Positions 32,398-40,307 of a stretch of 64,000 nt of DNA are shown here, piece by piece. Numbering within the stretch: position 1 is the stretch's first letter; each line of letters opens with the position of its first letter. The translations under genes and the position numbers were made by a program. This stretch comes from JBCCDY01 sp039030555 (GTDB taxonomy: Bacteria; Bacteroidota; Bacteroidia; Cytophagales; Cyclobacteriaceae): NCBI GenBank assembly GCA_039030555.1, contig JBCCDY010000006.1, forward strand, positions 248,001 to 312,000, read 5' to 3'. The notes below the pieces were generated by a model. The model did no database searches. It worked only from the letters and a program-made list of their open reading frames with translations, and was not told the DNA's origin.

Positions 32398-33645
32398 CTA
32401 TTCAAGTTCTTCGAGAAAATTTATATAGTTCTTGTATTGCCCATTGATCCCATCTTCAGAAAGTCCAAATGCTTCCAGCGAATGGTTGTGAGCTCCATGT
32501 TTATCTTTTGGATTATTGCTTAGGAAAGCGTTCATCTTGAGTTCTGCCTCCTCTGAAAGGTTCCACCCAAAACTGGCATAAATACCTTTCACAGTTGTTA
32601 GCTGATCTTTTACAAAGTCATCAAACTTTATATCAATGATCTGATCTTCTTTATCCAATGATCTTCTGCTTTCTAAAAAAGTATTGAAATAGTCGCTCCA
32701 TACTTTCGACTGCTCCGCGCCTGTTCTAAGCGCATCTTCATGATCGCTATAAAGTGATCGGACAGAAGAAACGAGGCTGGCTACGGAAGAAGCTACTCTG
32801 GCCGGATGCCTGTGCGTCATAATGATTTTCGCATCCGGATATACCTCAAAGATCTCTTTAAGACGCATCAGATGCACAGGAGATTTCAAAAGCCATCGAT
32901 CGCCTTTCACTCCACCCGATTGCAAATACTGAATGAAGGTTTTGTGAAACCTCATCGTGGCCAGTTTATTGGCCTTTTCATTAAACCACTTCAGGTAGGA
33001 AGGAATATAAAACTGGGCTACCGTCTGGAAAGAATTGAAATCGAACATATTGATTCCAATACACTCTTGGGGTGAATCGGCTTCCATGTGGTGCTTCTGC
33101 TGAAAATCGGGTACCAGTTTAAAAAGCTGATCGAATTCTTTTGCAACCACTTTAAGCTGTTCATTATCATGAAAGTTCTCAGGAGTTGGAACAGGATAAG
33201 GCCTCAGGCATTCCCATGATAAAGGGGAGCGGTGAGCCGGATCTTCATGCATCAATGCGTGCAGGATTGTCGTTCCTGTTCTTGGCATACCTACTATGAA
33301 TACAGGCTCTTTAATCTCAGAATTCAGAATCTCAGAGTTTTTTTTGAGTTGTTGCTCTACTTTAAGCCTTCCGTAGACTGTGCGTTCAAAAAGAGATTTA
33401 GCTGCCAAAGAACCAAAAGCATTGGGTTTCCCTTCAGTGTTTATAGAATCAATGAGTTTCTTTAGTCCAATTTCCACCTGACCGGGTATCTCTCCGGTAT
33501 ATCCAGCATCTTTCTTTGCCTTCGCAATGATCGAATCTGGTTTAAGTGCAAAAGAATTAAGACCTATAAACTTCAGGGCCTTACCAACCCGATTGATCGT
33601 CTGTAAAGTAGACGATCTTTGTATAAAAAACGGATGTTCTGCCAA
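32398..33645 (-). CDS. Sulfotransferase family protein
   Basis: The 415-residue protein has the PAPS-binding 5'-phosphosulfate loop PVFIVGMPRTGTTILHALMH and the 3'-phosphate motif THRHPARVASSVAS, with LKSPVHLMRLKEIFEVYPDAKIIM between them, so it belongs to the bacterial sulfotransferase-3 type. It probably transfers a sulfo group from PAPS to a lipid or sterol-like hydroxyl, given the SCP2 protein encoded 6 bases upstream and the DUF1214 protein downstream. The acceptor is unknown. No PAPS synthesis gene is in the window. Confidence 0.88.
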   Translation of the reverse strand: MAEHPFFIQRSSTLQTINRVGKALKFIGLNSFALKPDSIIAKAKKDAGYTGEIPGQVEIGLKKLIDSINTEGKPNAFGSLAAKSLFERTVYGRLKVEQQLKKNSEILNSEIKEPVFIVGMPRTGTTILHALMHEDPAHRSPLSWECLRPYPVPTPENFHDNEQLKVVAKEFDQLFKLVPDFQQKHHMEADSPQECIGINMFDFNSFQTVAQFYIPSYLKWFNEKANKLATMRFHKTFIQYLQSGGVKGDRWLLKSPVHLMRLKEIFEVYPDAKIIMTHRHPARVASSVASLVSSVRSLYSDHEDALRTGAEQSKVWSDYFNTFLESRRSLDKEDQIIDIKFDDFVKDQLTTVKGIYASFGWNLSEEAELKMNAFLSNNPKDKHGAHNHSLEAFGLSEDGINGQYKNYINFLEELE

Positions 33646-33651
33646 TCTGAT

Positions 33652-33945
33652 CTACATTAACTTTTTCAACTTTTGGGCAGTAGCGATATCGCCTTTAACC
33701 TTTATTTTTCCTGTTAATGTGGCAATCATTGGTTTGATCTTTTTCTGCTGAAGTTTGATGTAGGTATCCTTCGTCATACGGATGGTACAATCTGCTTCTG
33801 TATCTTCGGCACTTACGATATTAGCATCGCCCGAGCCATCGATGAGCATTGCATCTCCATCTAGAAGAAACTTTAGTTTTTTTCCGATTGGGTCAATAGT
33901 TTTGACCTTCTGCGTCATATCAGTCCTGATCTGATCTATTTCCAT
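33652..33945 (-). CDS. SCP2 sterol-binding domain protein
   Basis: The 97-residue protein is a single SCP2 domain: KLKFLLDGDAMLIDGSG at the start, ADCTIRMTKDTYIKLQQ in the middle and TLTGKIKVKGDIATAQKLKKLM at the end, as in the free-standing sterol-carrier type 2 fold. It should hold a lipid in a tunnel. It is first in a three-gene operon with sulfotransferase and DUF1214, which suggests it presents the lipid that is sulfated. That link is inferred. Confidence 0.9.
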   Translation of the reverse strand: MEIDQIRTDMTQKVKTIDPIGKKLKFLLDGDAMLIDGSGDANIVSAEDTEADCTIRMTKDTYIKLQQKKIKPMIATLTGKIKVKGDIATAQKLKKLM

Positions 33946-34160
33946 ATTATTTTGAGTCGTTTTTAATGCTCGCCGAAACTAAATAAAAAGATTTGAATAG
34001 TCTTGGAATGTATGTCCAATTTTGAACCCTCCATTATTAAGGGTTTGTGGCACGAGCTGTCACAACTACTCGTTTTAATCCGCGGTCTGTGGCACAAAGA
34101 CTGATAAAAACGTTTCTTTTTACTTATGGACTGTGAGCCACAGTCTATGATGACATAAAT
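33946..34160. promoter_or_regulatory. Intergenic region with repeated TGTGGC words
   Basis: Between two minus-strand genes. TGTGGCAC occurs at 34046-34053 and again at 34088-34095, exactly 42 bases apart, and GACTGTG/CACAGTC (34129-34135 and 34139-34145) forms a hairpin just past the stop of the 517-residue protein gene. The hairpin could be that gene's transcript end; the repeats are candidate operator sites for the SCP2 operon. No promoter is assigned. Confidence 0.35.
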
Positions 34161-35714
34161 TTACCCTTGCTCCATCAAAACTCTTCTTGCTTTCCCCGCA
34201 ATCACATCCTGAACTCGTTCCCGATTTATCTTGCTTTCCAGCCACGAAATAATATCGAAATAGATGAATGCTCGCTTTTCGTAAGGGTTTTCTTGTAAAG
34301 GAATCAATTTATTAAGCAGCTTTTTGAATTCAGGGATCAAATCCTCTTCGGTAAACTCACCAGCCAGTTTTCTCAAAAAACTCAGAATAGCTTTTTGAAA
34401 GCTCTTCAGGTCATCTTTTTGAAGCATAAACCGGTATGCAGAACGAATGTAGTAATCAATTACATCCATATTGCCGAGTTCGTAATGACTGATCAGGCTA
34501 AGTATTCTGGCAAACGAATGGATATCTTCCCGTATATCAATGTTTTCTGAATTCAGTATTCGGTTTAACCAGTGGATGGCTTCATCATAATTATCGTTTC
34601 CGAAATAAAGACAAGCTACCTTGTAGTATAAAATCAATTTGGAGTGTTCATCAAGCTGATCAATAAAATCTTCCAAACCGGGTTTTATCCTGTTCATCAG
34701 TGACACCCCGGATTTGAAATCACCGAGCATAAAAATTCGATTGAACTCATGCACATACGTATACTTCAGAAGCTTTAACCTTATGTTTTCATTCAAAAGG
34801 CTTGTGGAATAATGTCTTATTTCCCGAAGCCGCCTGCTAAAGGCAACAAACTCATGATATTTATAAAGTTTGTGTTGAGCGATCATTAAGTTATTGATGG
34901 CAATCAGGTAATTTTCTACCCGAAAGGTTTTTAGCTCCCTGTGGTTATCAAAAAGATCAACCCATTTTTGGGCATATTGATAGCCAGATTCAAAATCCTG
35001 AATGAAAAAGTAATAATTCACATAGAGCCTGTAAAGGTTCAGTCTTTCGTTCAAGGATGCATTGACCTCATCAAAAGAAAGCAGGTCATCTTTTACAAGC
35101 GCATTAATTTGATCCAAATCGTTTTTGCTTCTGATGTATCCGATCTTGGCATATATCGCCCTGAGTTTTACGGAAAGGTTTGTAATTAAATTAATGGTAT
35201 TTATACTTCTGTTCGCATCGTTAACCTCCTTAATAATCCGATTAACCCGGCCTTCGTTATCTGGCCCTATCGTATGAGTTAGTACATTTTTCTCCCATTT
35301 GAGTATCTCCAGCTGTAGTTCAAGATTATCAATCTTTTTTGCACGTTTCTTGGCTTTCACAAGGACATCAACACATTGATTATATAAACTTCTATCAAAA
35401 AGGATCTGGGCATGGTTAATCATCTCCCGGATCTGGATGTCTACCACATTACCCTGACTGTACTGACTGATGGAAGCCAGAATTTTTTTGTAAAGATGAG
35501 CCTTGAGATTAGACAGCTGATGAGGAATTAGCTGTGGGATATCCTTCAGAATTTTGTCTTCATCATATCCCTTCATTTTATCCATAGCTTCAAAAAGAAG
35601 CATGTACTTGATATCCCCATCTTCTACACGATTCTGCATTTTAAAATGCCTCTTTTCACTCTTCTTGAGCGATTTAATCAGCTGAAACAAAGAATCAGAT
35701 TTTTCCTTAGGCAT
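34161..35714 (-). CDS. Large helical-repeat protein, hypothetical
   Basis: The 517-residue cytoplasmic protein is almost entirely helical, with TPR-like alternation and many Leu/Tyr residues. It starts MPKEKSDSLFQLIKSLKKSEKRHFK, a pattern I recall from Bacteroidota proteins of unknown function, and its middle has TPR-like pairs such as YYKVACLYFGNDNYDEAIHW. No enzymatic motif is visible. It is divergent from the leuA gene. It could be a scaffold or regulator; nothing supports a specific role. Confidence 0.7.
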   Translation of the reverse strand: MPKEKSDSLFQLIKSLKKSEKRHFKMQNRVEDGDIKYMLLFEAMDKMKGYDEDKILKDIPQLIPHQLSNLKAHLYKKILASISQYSQGNVVDIQIREMINHAQILFDRSLYNQCVDVLVKAKKRAKKIDNLELQLEILKWEKNVLTHTIGPDNEGRVNRIIKEVNDANRSINTINLITNLSVKLRAIYAKIGYIRSKNDLDQINALVKDDLLSFDEVNASLNERLNLYRLYVNYYFFIQDFESGYQYAQKWVDLFDNHRELKTFRVENYLIAINNLMIAQHKLYKYHEFVAFSRRLREIRHYSTSLLNENIRLKLLKYTYVHEFNRIFMLGDFKSGVSLMNRIKPGLEDFIDQLDEHSKLILYYKVACLYFGNDNYDEAIHWLNRILNSENIDIREDIHSFARILSLISHYELGNMDVIDYYIRSAYRFMLQKDDLKSFQKAILSFLRKLAGEFTEEDLIPEFKKLLNKLIPLQENPYEKRAFIYFDIISWLESKINRERVQDVIAGKARRVLMEQG

Positions 35715-35825
35715 CGTAATTATTTATTCCTCTGGGATTCAAAAAGACAAATTATAAAAGATTCTATCTATTTTAGAAATCATAAAATTAATAATATTGC
35801 GTCCTGTTTACGATTTCATATCCAA

Positions 35826-35846
35826 ATACATTTGAAATGAATGTAT
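35826..35846. promoter_or_regulatory. Small inverted repeat before leuA
   Basis: ATACATT (35826-35832) and AATGTAT (35840-35846) form a 7-bp inverted repeat 7 bases upstream of the leuA start codon. It may be an operator or a weak hairpin over the translation start. No leader peptide or terminator is seen before leuA, unlike the ilv half. Confidence 0.3.
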
Positions 35847-35853
35847 AAAAGAT

Positions 35854-37008
35854 ATGAGCGATAGAATTCAAGTTTTTGATACCACACTTCGTGATGGGGA
35901 ACAGGTTCCGGGCTGCGGACTGAACAGATCTGAAAAAGTAACCATCGCCAAGGCTCTCGAAGAACTAGGTGTCGATGTAATAGAAGCGGGCTTTCCCATT
36001 TCCAGTCCCGGTGATTTTGAATCCGTAAAGGCACTGGCAGCATGCATAAAAGATGCTGTGGTATGCGGGCTTTCAAGGGCTGTTAAAAAGGATATCGAAT
36101 GTGCGGCTGAGGCACTAAAAAATGCTGTAAGGCCACGAATACATACCGGGATTGGCACATCCGATCAGCACATATTCACCAAACTCAAACTTAGCCGGGA
36201 ACAGGTACTGGAAAGGGCAAAAGACTGTGTTTCTTATGCAAAGAAATTTGTGGAAGACGTAGAGTTTTATGCAGAAGATGCAGGAAGGACCAACAATGCC
36301 TTTCTCGCACAAGTCATTGAGGTGGCCGTTAAACATGGTGCTACTGTTGTCAACATCCCCGATACAACCGGATACTGCCTCCCAGAAGAATATGGACAGA
36401 AGATAAAATACCTTGCTGATCATGTCAGGGGAATCGAAAAAGCTACCATCTCCACACATTGCCATAATGACCTCGGCCTTTCCACTGCCAATAGCATAGC
36501 AGGGATCCAGCATGGCGCACGTCAGGTAGAGTGTACTATCAATGGCGTTGGTGAGCGTGCTGGAAATACTTCGCTGGAAGAAGTAGTCATGATACTGAGA
36601 AAGCACAATTGGCTTAATTTCGATACAGGCATAAATACAAAGAAGCTTTACCCCATCAGTCGATTGGTATCTGATACTATGAACATGCCGGTGCAACCTA
36701 ACAAAGCGATTGTGGGTTCAAATGCCTTTGCCCATTCTTCAGGCATCCATCAGGATGGAGTTATTAAGAACAGGGATAATTATGAAATTATTGATCCAGC
36801 CGAAGTAGGTGTAGATAAATCAAGCATAATACTTACAGCCAGAAGCGGGCGTGCCGCCCTGAATTTCAGATTGGGTCAATTGGGAATCCAGCTTGGAAAA
36901 GAGGAACTGGAAAGTGCTTATCAACAATTTCTGAAACTGGCAGATAAAATTGGTGTCGTAAACAATCCTGATTTGGAAACGCTGTCAGGAGAATACATTC
37001 ACGCTTGA
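35854..37008 (+). CDS. 2-isopropylmalate synthase, short form
   Basis: The enzyme condenses acetyl-CoA with 2-oxoisovalerate, the first step of leucine synthesis. The TIM-barrel is complete: FDTTLRDGEQVPGCGL at the start, EFYAEDAGRTNN-type segment, STHCHNDLGLSTANSIAG with the HxH metal pair and INGVGERAGNTSLEEVVM. After SSGIHQDGVIKNR and a short helical region it ends at residue 384. Typical LeuA has about 510 residues with a C-terminal leucine-binding domain that this protein lacks. It could therefore escape leucine feedback. Homocitrate or citramalate synthase are alternatives, but leuCDB follow directly. Confidence 0.88.
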   Translation: MSDRIQVFDTTLRDGEQVPGCGLNRSEKVTIAKALEELGVDVIEAGFPISSPGDFESVKALAACIKDAVVCGLSRAVKKDIECAAEALKNAVRPRIHTGIGTSDQHIFTKLKLSREQVLERAKDCVSYAKKFVEDVEFYAEDAGRTNNAFLAQVIEVAVKHGATVVNIPDTTGYCLPEEYGQKIKYLADHVRGIEKATISTHCHNDLGLSTANSIAGIQHGARQVECTINGVGERAGNTSLEEVVMILRKHNWLNFDTGINTKKLYPISRLVSDTMNMPVQPNKAIVGSNAFAHSSGIHQDGVIKNRDNYEIIDPAEVGVDKSSIILTARSGRAALNFRLGQLGIQLGKEELESAYQQFLKLADKIGVVNNPDLETLSGEYIHA

Positions 37009-37014
37009 TATCAA

Positions 37015-38412
37015 ATGGAAGCGAAAACACTTTTTGAAAAAATATGGGATAGCCACGTCGTACATTCCATAGAAAATGGGCCACAAGTCGTTTATATAGA
37101 CCGGCATTTCATCCATGAGGTAACAAGTCCTCAGGCTTTTGCAGGACTTAGAAAAAGAGGTATTGGTGTATTCAACACTTCAAAAACGATAGCTACCGCC
37201 GACCATAACGTACCCACAAAAGACCAGCACCTGCCTATAAAAGATGCGCTTTCCAAACATCAGGTAGATACTTTGATAAAGAATTGTGATGAATTTGAGG
37301 TAGAATTGTACGGTCTGGGGCACCCTTTTCAGGGAATCGTCCATGTCATCGGACCAGAGCTTGGAATTACACAACCCGGTATGACGATCGTTTGTGGTGA
37401 CAGCCACACCTCTACTCACGGTGCTTTTGGGAATATCGCTTTCGGCATCGGGACCAGCGAAGTTGAACAGGTTCTTGCAACCCAATGCGTCCTACAGCGA
37501 AAGCCGAAAACCATGAAAATTCAGATAGACGGAATATTGAAAAAAGGTGTGCTTTCCAAAGACATTATTCTATATGTTATATCCAAAATTTCAACAAGTG
37601 GCGGTACTGGGCATTTTGTAGAATTCTGTGGGACTGCCATCAAGTCGCTATCCATGGAAGCACGCATGACCATTTGTAATATGAGTATTGAAATGGGCGC
37701 CCGTGGAGGGATGATAGCGCCAGATGAAACGACTTTCAAATACATAAAATGGCGGGAGTTTGCCCCTGAAGGAGCAGAATGGGATAAAAAATTAGCCTAT
37801 TGGAAAACACTGACTTCTGATGAAGATGCCGTTTTCGATGCATCATACCACTTCAATGCAGAGGATATTGAACCCATGATCACCTACGGAACAAACCCTG
37901 GAATGGGCATAGGTATAACTGAAAAAGTGCCTGCTGCCAATCATGGGGCATCAGATACTTCTTTACAGAAAGCACTTAAGTATATGGATATAGAGGGAGG
38001 AAGCCATCTGCTCGGAAAGAAGATAGACTATGTATTTATAGGTAGCTGCACCAACTCGCGAATTGAAGATTTGAGAATGGTAGCTGATCTGGTAAAAGGA
38101 AAACAGAAAGCAGAACATGTGAATGCGATGATCATCCCAGGATCCAAACAAGTAGAAAAACAAGCCATAGAAGAAGGTATTGATCGAATATTGGCTGGCG
38201 CCGGATTTGAACTAAGACAACCCGGCTGCTCAGCTTGTCTTGGAATGAATGAAGATAAAGTACCCAAAAGTATGTACTGCGTGTCCACCTCCAACAGAAA
38301 TTTTGAAGGTCGTCAGGGCCCCGGAGCCAGAACAATGCTTGCCAGCCCCTTAACGGCAGCTGCAGCAGCGATTACAGGTCAAATTACGGATGTGAGGGAA
38401 ATGCTGAATTGA
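37015..38412 (+). CDS. 3-isopropylmalate dehydratase large subunit
   Basis: The 465-residue LeuC isomerises 2- to 3-isopropylmalate together with LeuD. It is aconitase-like: the early DRHFIHEVTSPQAFAGL, CGDSHTSTHGAFG, and three cluster Cys in GSCTNSRIEDL and the CSACLGMNEDK pair for the 4Fe-4S centre. The length is standard. It starts 6 bases after leuA and its stop is 1 base before leuD. Confidence 0.95.
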   Translation: MEAKTLFEKIWDSHVVHSIENGPQVVYIDRHFIHEVTSPQAFAGLRKRGIGVFNTSKTIATADHNVPTKDQHLPIKDALSKHQVDTLIKNCDEFEVELYGLGHPFQGIVHVIGPELGITQPGMTIVCGDSHTSTHGAFGNIAFGIGTSEVEQVLATQCVLQRKPKTMKIQIDGILKKGVLSKDIILYVISKISTSGGTGHFVEFCGTAIKSLSMEARMTICNMSIEMGARGGMIAPDETTFKYIKWREFAPEGAEWDKKLAYWKTLTSDEDAVFDASYHFNAEDIEPMITYGTNPGMGIGITEKVPAANHGASDTSLQKALKYMDIEGGSHLLGKKIDYVFIGSCTNSRIEDLRMVADLVKGKQKAEHVNAMIIPGSKQVEKQAIEEGIDRILAGAGFELRQPGCSACLGMNEDKVPKSMYCVSTSNRNFEGRQGPGARTMLASPLTAAAAAITGQITDVREMLN

Positions 38413-38413
38413 A

Positions 38414-38998
38414 ATGGAAAGGTTTAAAAAACTAACATCAACCGTGGTGCCGTTACCCATGCAGGACGTAGATACCGATCAGATCATTCCGGCACGGTTT
38501 CTTAAAGCGACCACCAGAGAAGGGTTTGGTGATAATCTTTTTCGAGACTGGAGATACGATTCTGACGGTGAACCCAAAGAGGATTTTGTACTGAACGATA
38601 AAAACATAAAAGGTCAAATTCTGGTAGCAGGTAAAAATTTCGGATGTGGTTCTAGCAGGGAACATGCGGCATGGGCCATTTACGATCATGGTTTTAAGAT
38701 CGTGGTCTCCAGTTTCTTCGCTGATATCTTTAAAAACAATGCTTTAAACAATGGGCTCCTTCCTGTTCAGGTAAGTGACGATTTTCTTTCTAAGATTTTC
38801 AAAGCACTGAAAGCAAACACCAGAAGCCAACTCGAAGTAGATCTGGAAATGGAAACAATTACGGTCATTAGTACCGGAGCATCAGAAAAGTTCGAAATAA
38901 ATCCTTACAAGAAATATTGTCTGCTGAAAGGGTATGATGATATAGACTTTCTGTTGAGCAAGAGAAATGAAATAGAAAAATTTGAAGAATCTTTATGA
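38414..38998 (+). CDS. 3-isopropylmalate dehydratase small subunit
   Basis: The 194-residue LeuD is the swivel-domain partner of LeuC. Signatures are PLPMQDVDTDQIIPARFLK, GKNFGCGSSREHAAWAI and FFADIFKNNALNNGLLP. Its stop overlaps the leuB start (ATGA), so translation is coupled. Confidence 0.95.
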   Translation: MERFKKLTSTVVPLPMQDVDTDQIIPARFLKATTREGFGDNLFRDWRYDSDGEPKEDFVLNDKNIKGQILVAGKNFGCGSSREHAAWAIYDHGFKIVVSSFFADIFKNNALNNGLLPVQVSDDFLSKIFKALKANTRSQLEVDLEMETITVISTGASEKFEINPYKKYCLLKGYDDIDFLLSKRNEIEKFEESL

Positions 38999-40077
38999 TT
39001 AAGAAAATTGCAGTATTACCGGGTGATGGTATAGGACTGGAGGTTACCAATCAGGCAGTTAAAGTGCTTGAATGTATTGCTACAATCTTTGAGCACGATT
39101 TTGCTTTTGAAGAAGCATTCGTTGGAGCTTTAGCCATTGATGCCACAGGCAATCCTTTTCCGTCCGAAACGGAAGAAGTTTGCAGAAGGGCTGACGCCAT
39201 TTTATTCGGTGCCATAGGTGACCCTAAATATGACAATGATCCAAAGGCTAAAGTAAGGCCCGAACAGGGTTTGCTATCCATGCGCAAAAAACTGGGATTG
39301 TATGCCAATGTAAGGCCCGTATCCAGTTATGATGCATTACTACCGATATCTCCTCTTAAAGAAGACATTATAAAAGGAGCAGACTTTATAGTGTTTAGAG
39401 AGCTTACAGGTGGTATTTATTTTGGTCAGCCACGAGGCAGGTCGGAAGACGGAAATAGTGCATTTGATTCTTGCACCTATACCCGCGAAGAGATACTCAG
39501 GGTCAGCAAGCTTGCTTTTGAAGCAGCCAAGAATAGAAACGGTCGAGTAACACTCGTGGACAAGGCCAACGTTCTTGCGACTTCAAGGCTTTGGCGAGAA
39601 ACCGTTCAGGAATTTTCCAAGAATTATCCTGATATCGAACTGGACTTTATGTTTGTGGATAATGCAGCCATGAAGTTGATTCAGGATCCTCGGTACTTTG
39701 ATGTGGTCCTCACCGAAAATATGTTTGGAGATATCCTGACCGATGAAGCTTCTGTGATCTCAGGTTCTCTGGGTATGCTGCCCTCAGCTTCTATCGGAAG
39801 CACACAAAGCCTTTATGAACCCATTCACGGATCCTATCCTCAGGCAGCAGGAAAAAATATCGCCAATCCATTTGGAGCCATACTTTCTGCGGCAATGCTG
39901 CTGGAGTATTCATTCGGTATGCATGAGGAAAGCAGATTAATACAAAAAGCGGTTACACAGGCTTTGAATGATGGCTTCGTAACAGAAGATATAAACTCAA
40001 AAGAAGCTATGGCAACCAGTGAAGTTGGGGATAGGATTGTTCGTGTAATGGAAGAAATGGCAACGATTAATTCGTGA
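38995..40077 (+). CDS. 3-isopropylmalate dehydrogenase
   Basis: The 360-residue LeuB oxidises and decarboxylates 3-isopropylmalate to 2-oxoisocaproate with NAD+. It shows VLPGDGIGLEV near the start, the substrate Arg residues in the RPEQGLLSMRKKLGLYANVRPV segment, REL-TGGIYFG, the metal-binding ENMFGDILTDEAS and PIHGSYPQAAGKNIANP. Last gene of the leu half; no terminator follows, and the ilv attenuator begins about 70 bases on. Confidence 0.96.
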   Translation: MIKKIAVLPGDGIGLEVTNQAVKVLECIATIFEHDFAFEEAFVGALAIDATGNPFPSETEEVCRRADAILFGAIGDPKYDNDPKAKVRPEQGLLSMRKKLGLYANVRPVSSYDALLPISPLKEDIIKGADFIVFRELTGGIYFGQPRGRSEDGNSAFDSCTYTREEILRVSKLAFEAAKNRNGRVTLVDKANVLATSRLWRETVQEFSKNYPDIELDFMFVDNAAMKLIQDPRYFDVVLTENMFGDILTDEASVISGSLGMLPSASIGSTQSLYEPIHGSYPQAAGKNIANPFGAILSAAMLLEYSFGMHEESRLIQKAVTQALNDGFVTEDINSKEAMATSEVGDRIVRVMEEMATINS

Positions 40078-40101
40078 TTATGAAAAAAATCAATAATCAC
40101 T

Positions 40102-40134
40102 TTTGTATTTGTGAATTCTATTTCGTTAGCTTTA
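40102..40134 (+). promoter_or_regulatory. Putative promoter of the ilv half
   Basis: TTTG at 40102-40105 and TAGCTTTA at 40127-40134 (one mismatch to TAnnTTTG) are separated by 21 bases, close to the usual Bacteroidota -33/-7 spacing. Transcription would begin around 40141, eight or nine bases before the leader peptide start. It would allow the ilv genes to be expressed and attenuated apart from leu transcription. Confidence 0.45.
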
Positions 40135-40149
40135 GAATAAGATTTAAAA

Positions 40150-40218
40150 ATGAGAACAGTAAATATCATAATCCTAGTCATTATTAGCGTCATTCGAAAG
40201 ATGACGGAGGATTATTGA
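40150..40218 (+). CDS. ilv operon leader peptide
   Basis: A 22-codon ORF reads MRTVNIIILVIISVIRKMTEDY. Of residues 4-15, ten are Ile, Val or Leu (V, I, I, I, L, V, I, I, V, I). This is the expected composition of a leader peptide that senses charged branched-chain tRNAs, as in the enterobacterial ilv leader. Its Ile/Val codons run up to and into the first arm of the pause hairpin at 40188-40206, and a strong terminator follows before ilvE. There is no other reason for such a peptide here. It has not, to my knowledge, been assigned in this organism. Confidence 0.85.
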   Translation: MRTVNIIILVIISVIRKMTEDY

Positions 40219-40255
40219 TGTTTAAATAAATAGAAAAAAATATCAAACGCCTCCG
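40188..40255 (+). promoter_or_regulatory. Attenuator: pause hairpin and antiterminator
   Basis: Segment 1 CGTCAT (40188-40193) pairs with segment 2 ATGACG (40201-40206), a 7-base loop pause hairpin inside the leader ORF. Segment 2 continues as CGGAGG (40205-40210), which is complementary to CCTCCG (40250-40255), the 5' arm of the terminator. So 1:2 and 3:4 (terminator) are compatible, and 2:3 (antiterminator) excludes both. A ribosome stalled on the Ile/Val/Leu codons would cover segment 1, free segment 2 and favour antitermination. Layout seen directly; mechanism inferred from enterobacterial attenuation. Confidence 0.8.
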
Positions 40256-40279
40256 CCACCAGCGGAGGCGTTTTTTTTT
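40245..40279 (+). terminator. ilv attenuator terminator
   Basis: AAACGCCTCCGC (40245-40256) pairs with GCGGAGGCGTTT (40262-40273) over 12 bp with a 5-base loop, followed by a run of nine T (40271-40279). It is a strong intrinsic terminator 29 bases before ilvE and downstream of a leader peptide, so it must be conditional for the ilv genes to be expressed from an upstream promoter. Confidence 0.95.
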
Positions 40280-40307
40280 GTGAAAATTTTACTCAGGAAG
40301 AAAAAAA

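Noticed and set aside
40241..40279. Terminator taken simply as the end of the leu operon
   Set aside because: It lies after the branched-chain leader ORF and its arm pairs with an upstream segment, so attenuation explains it better than a plain operon end.
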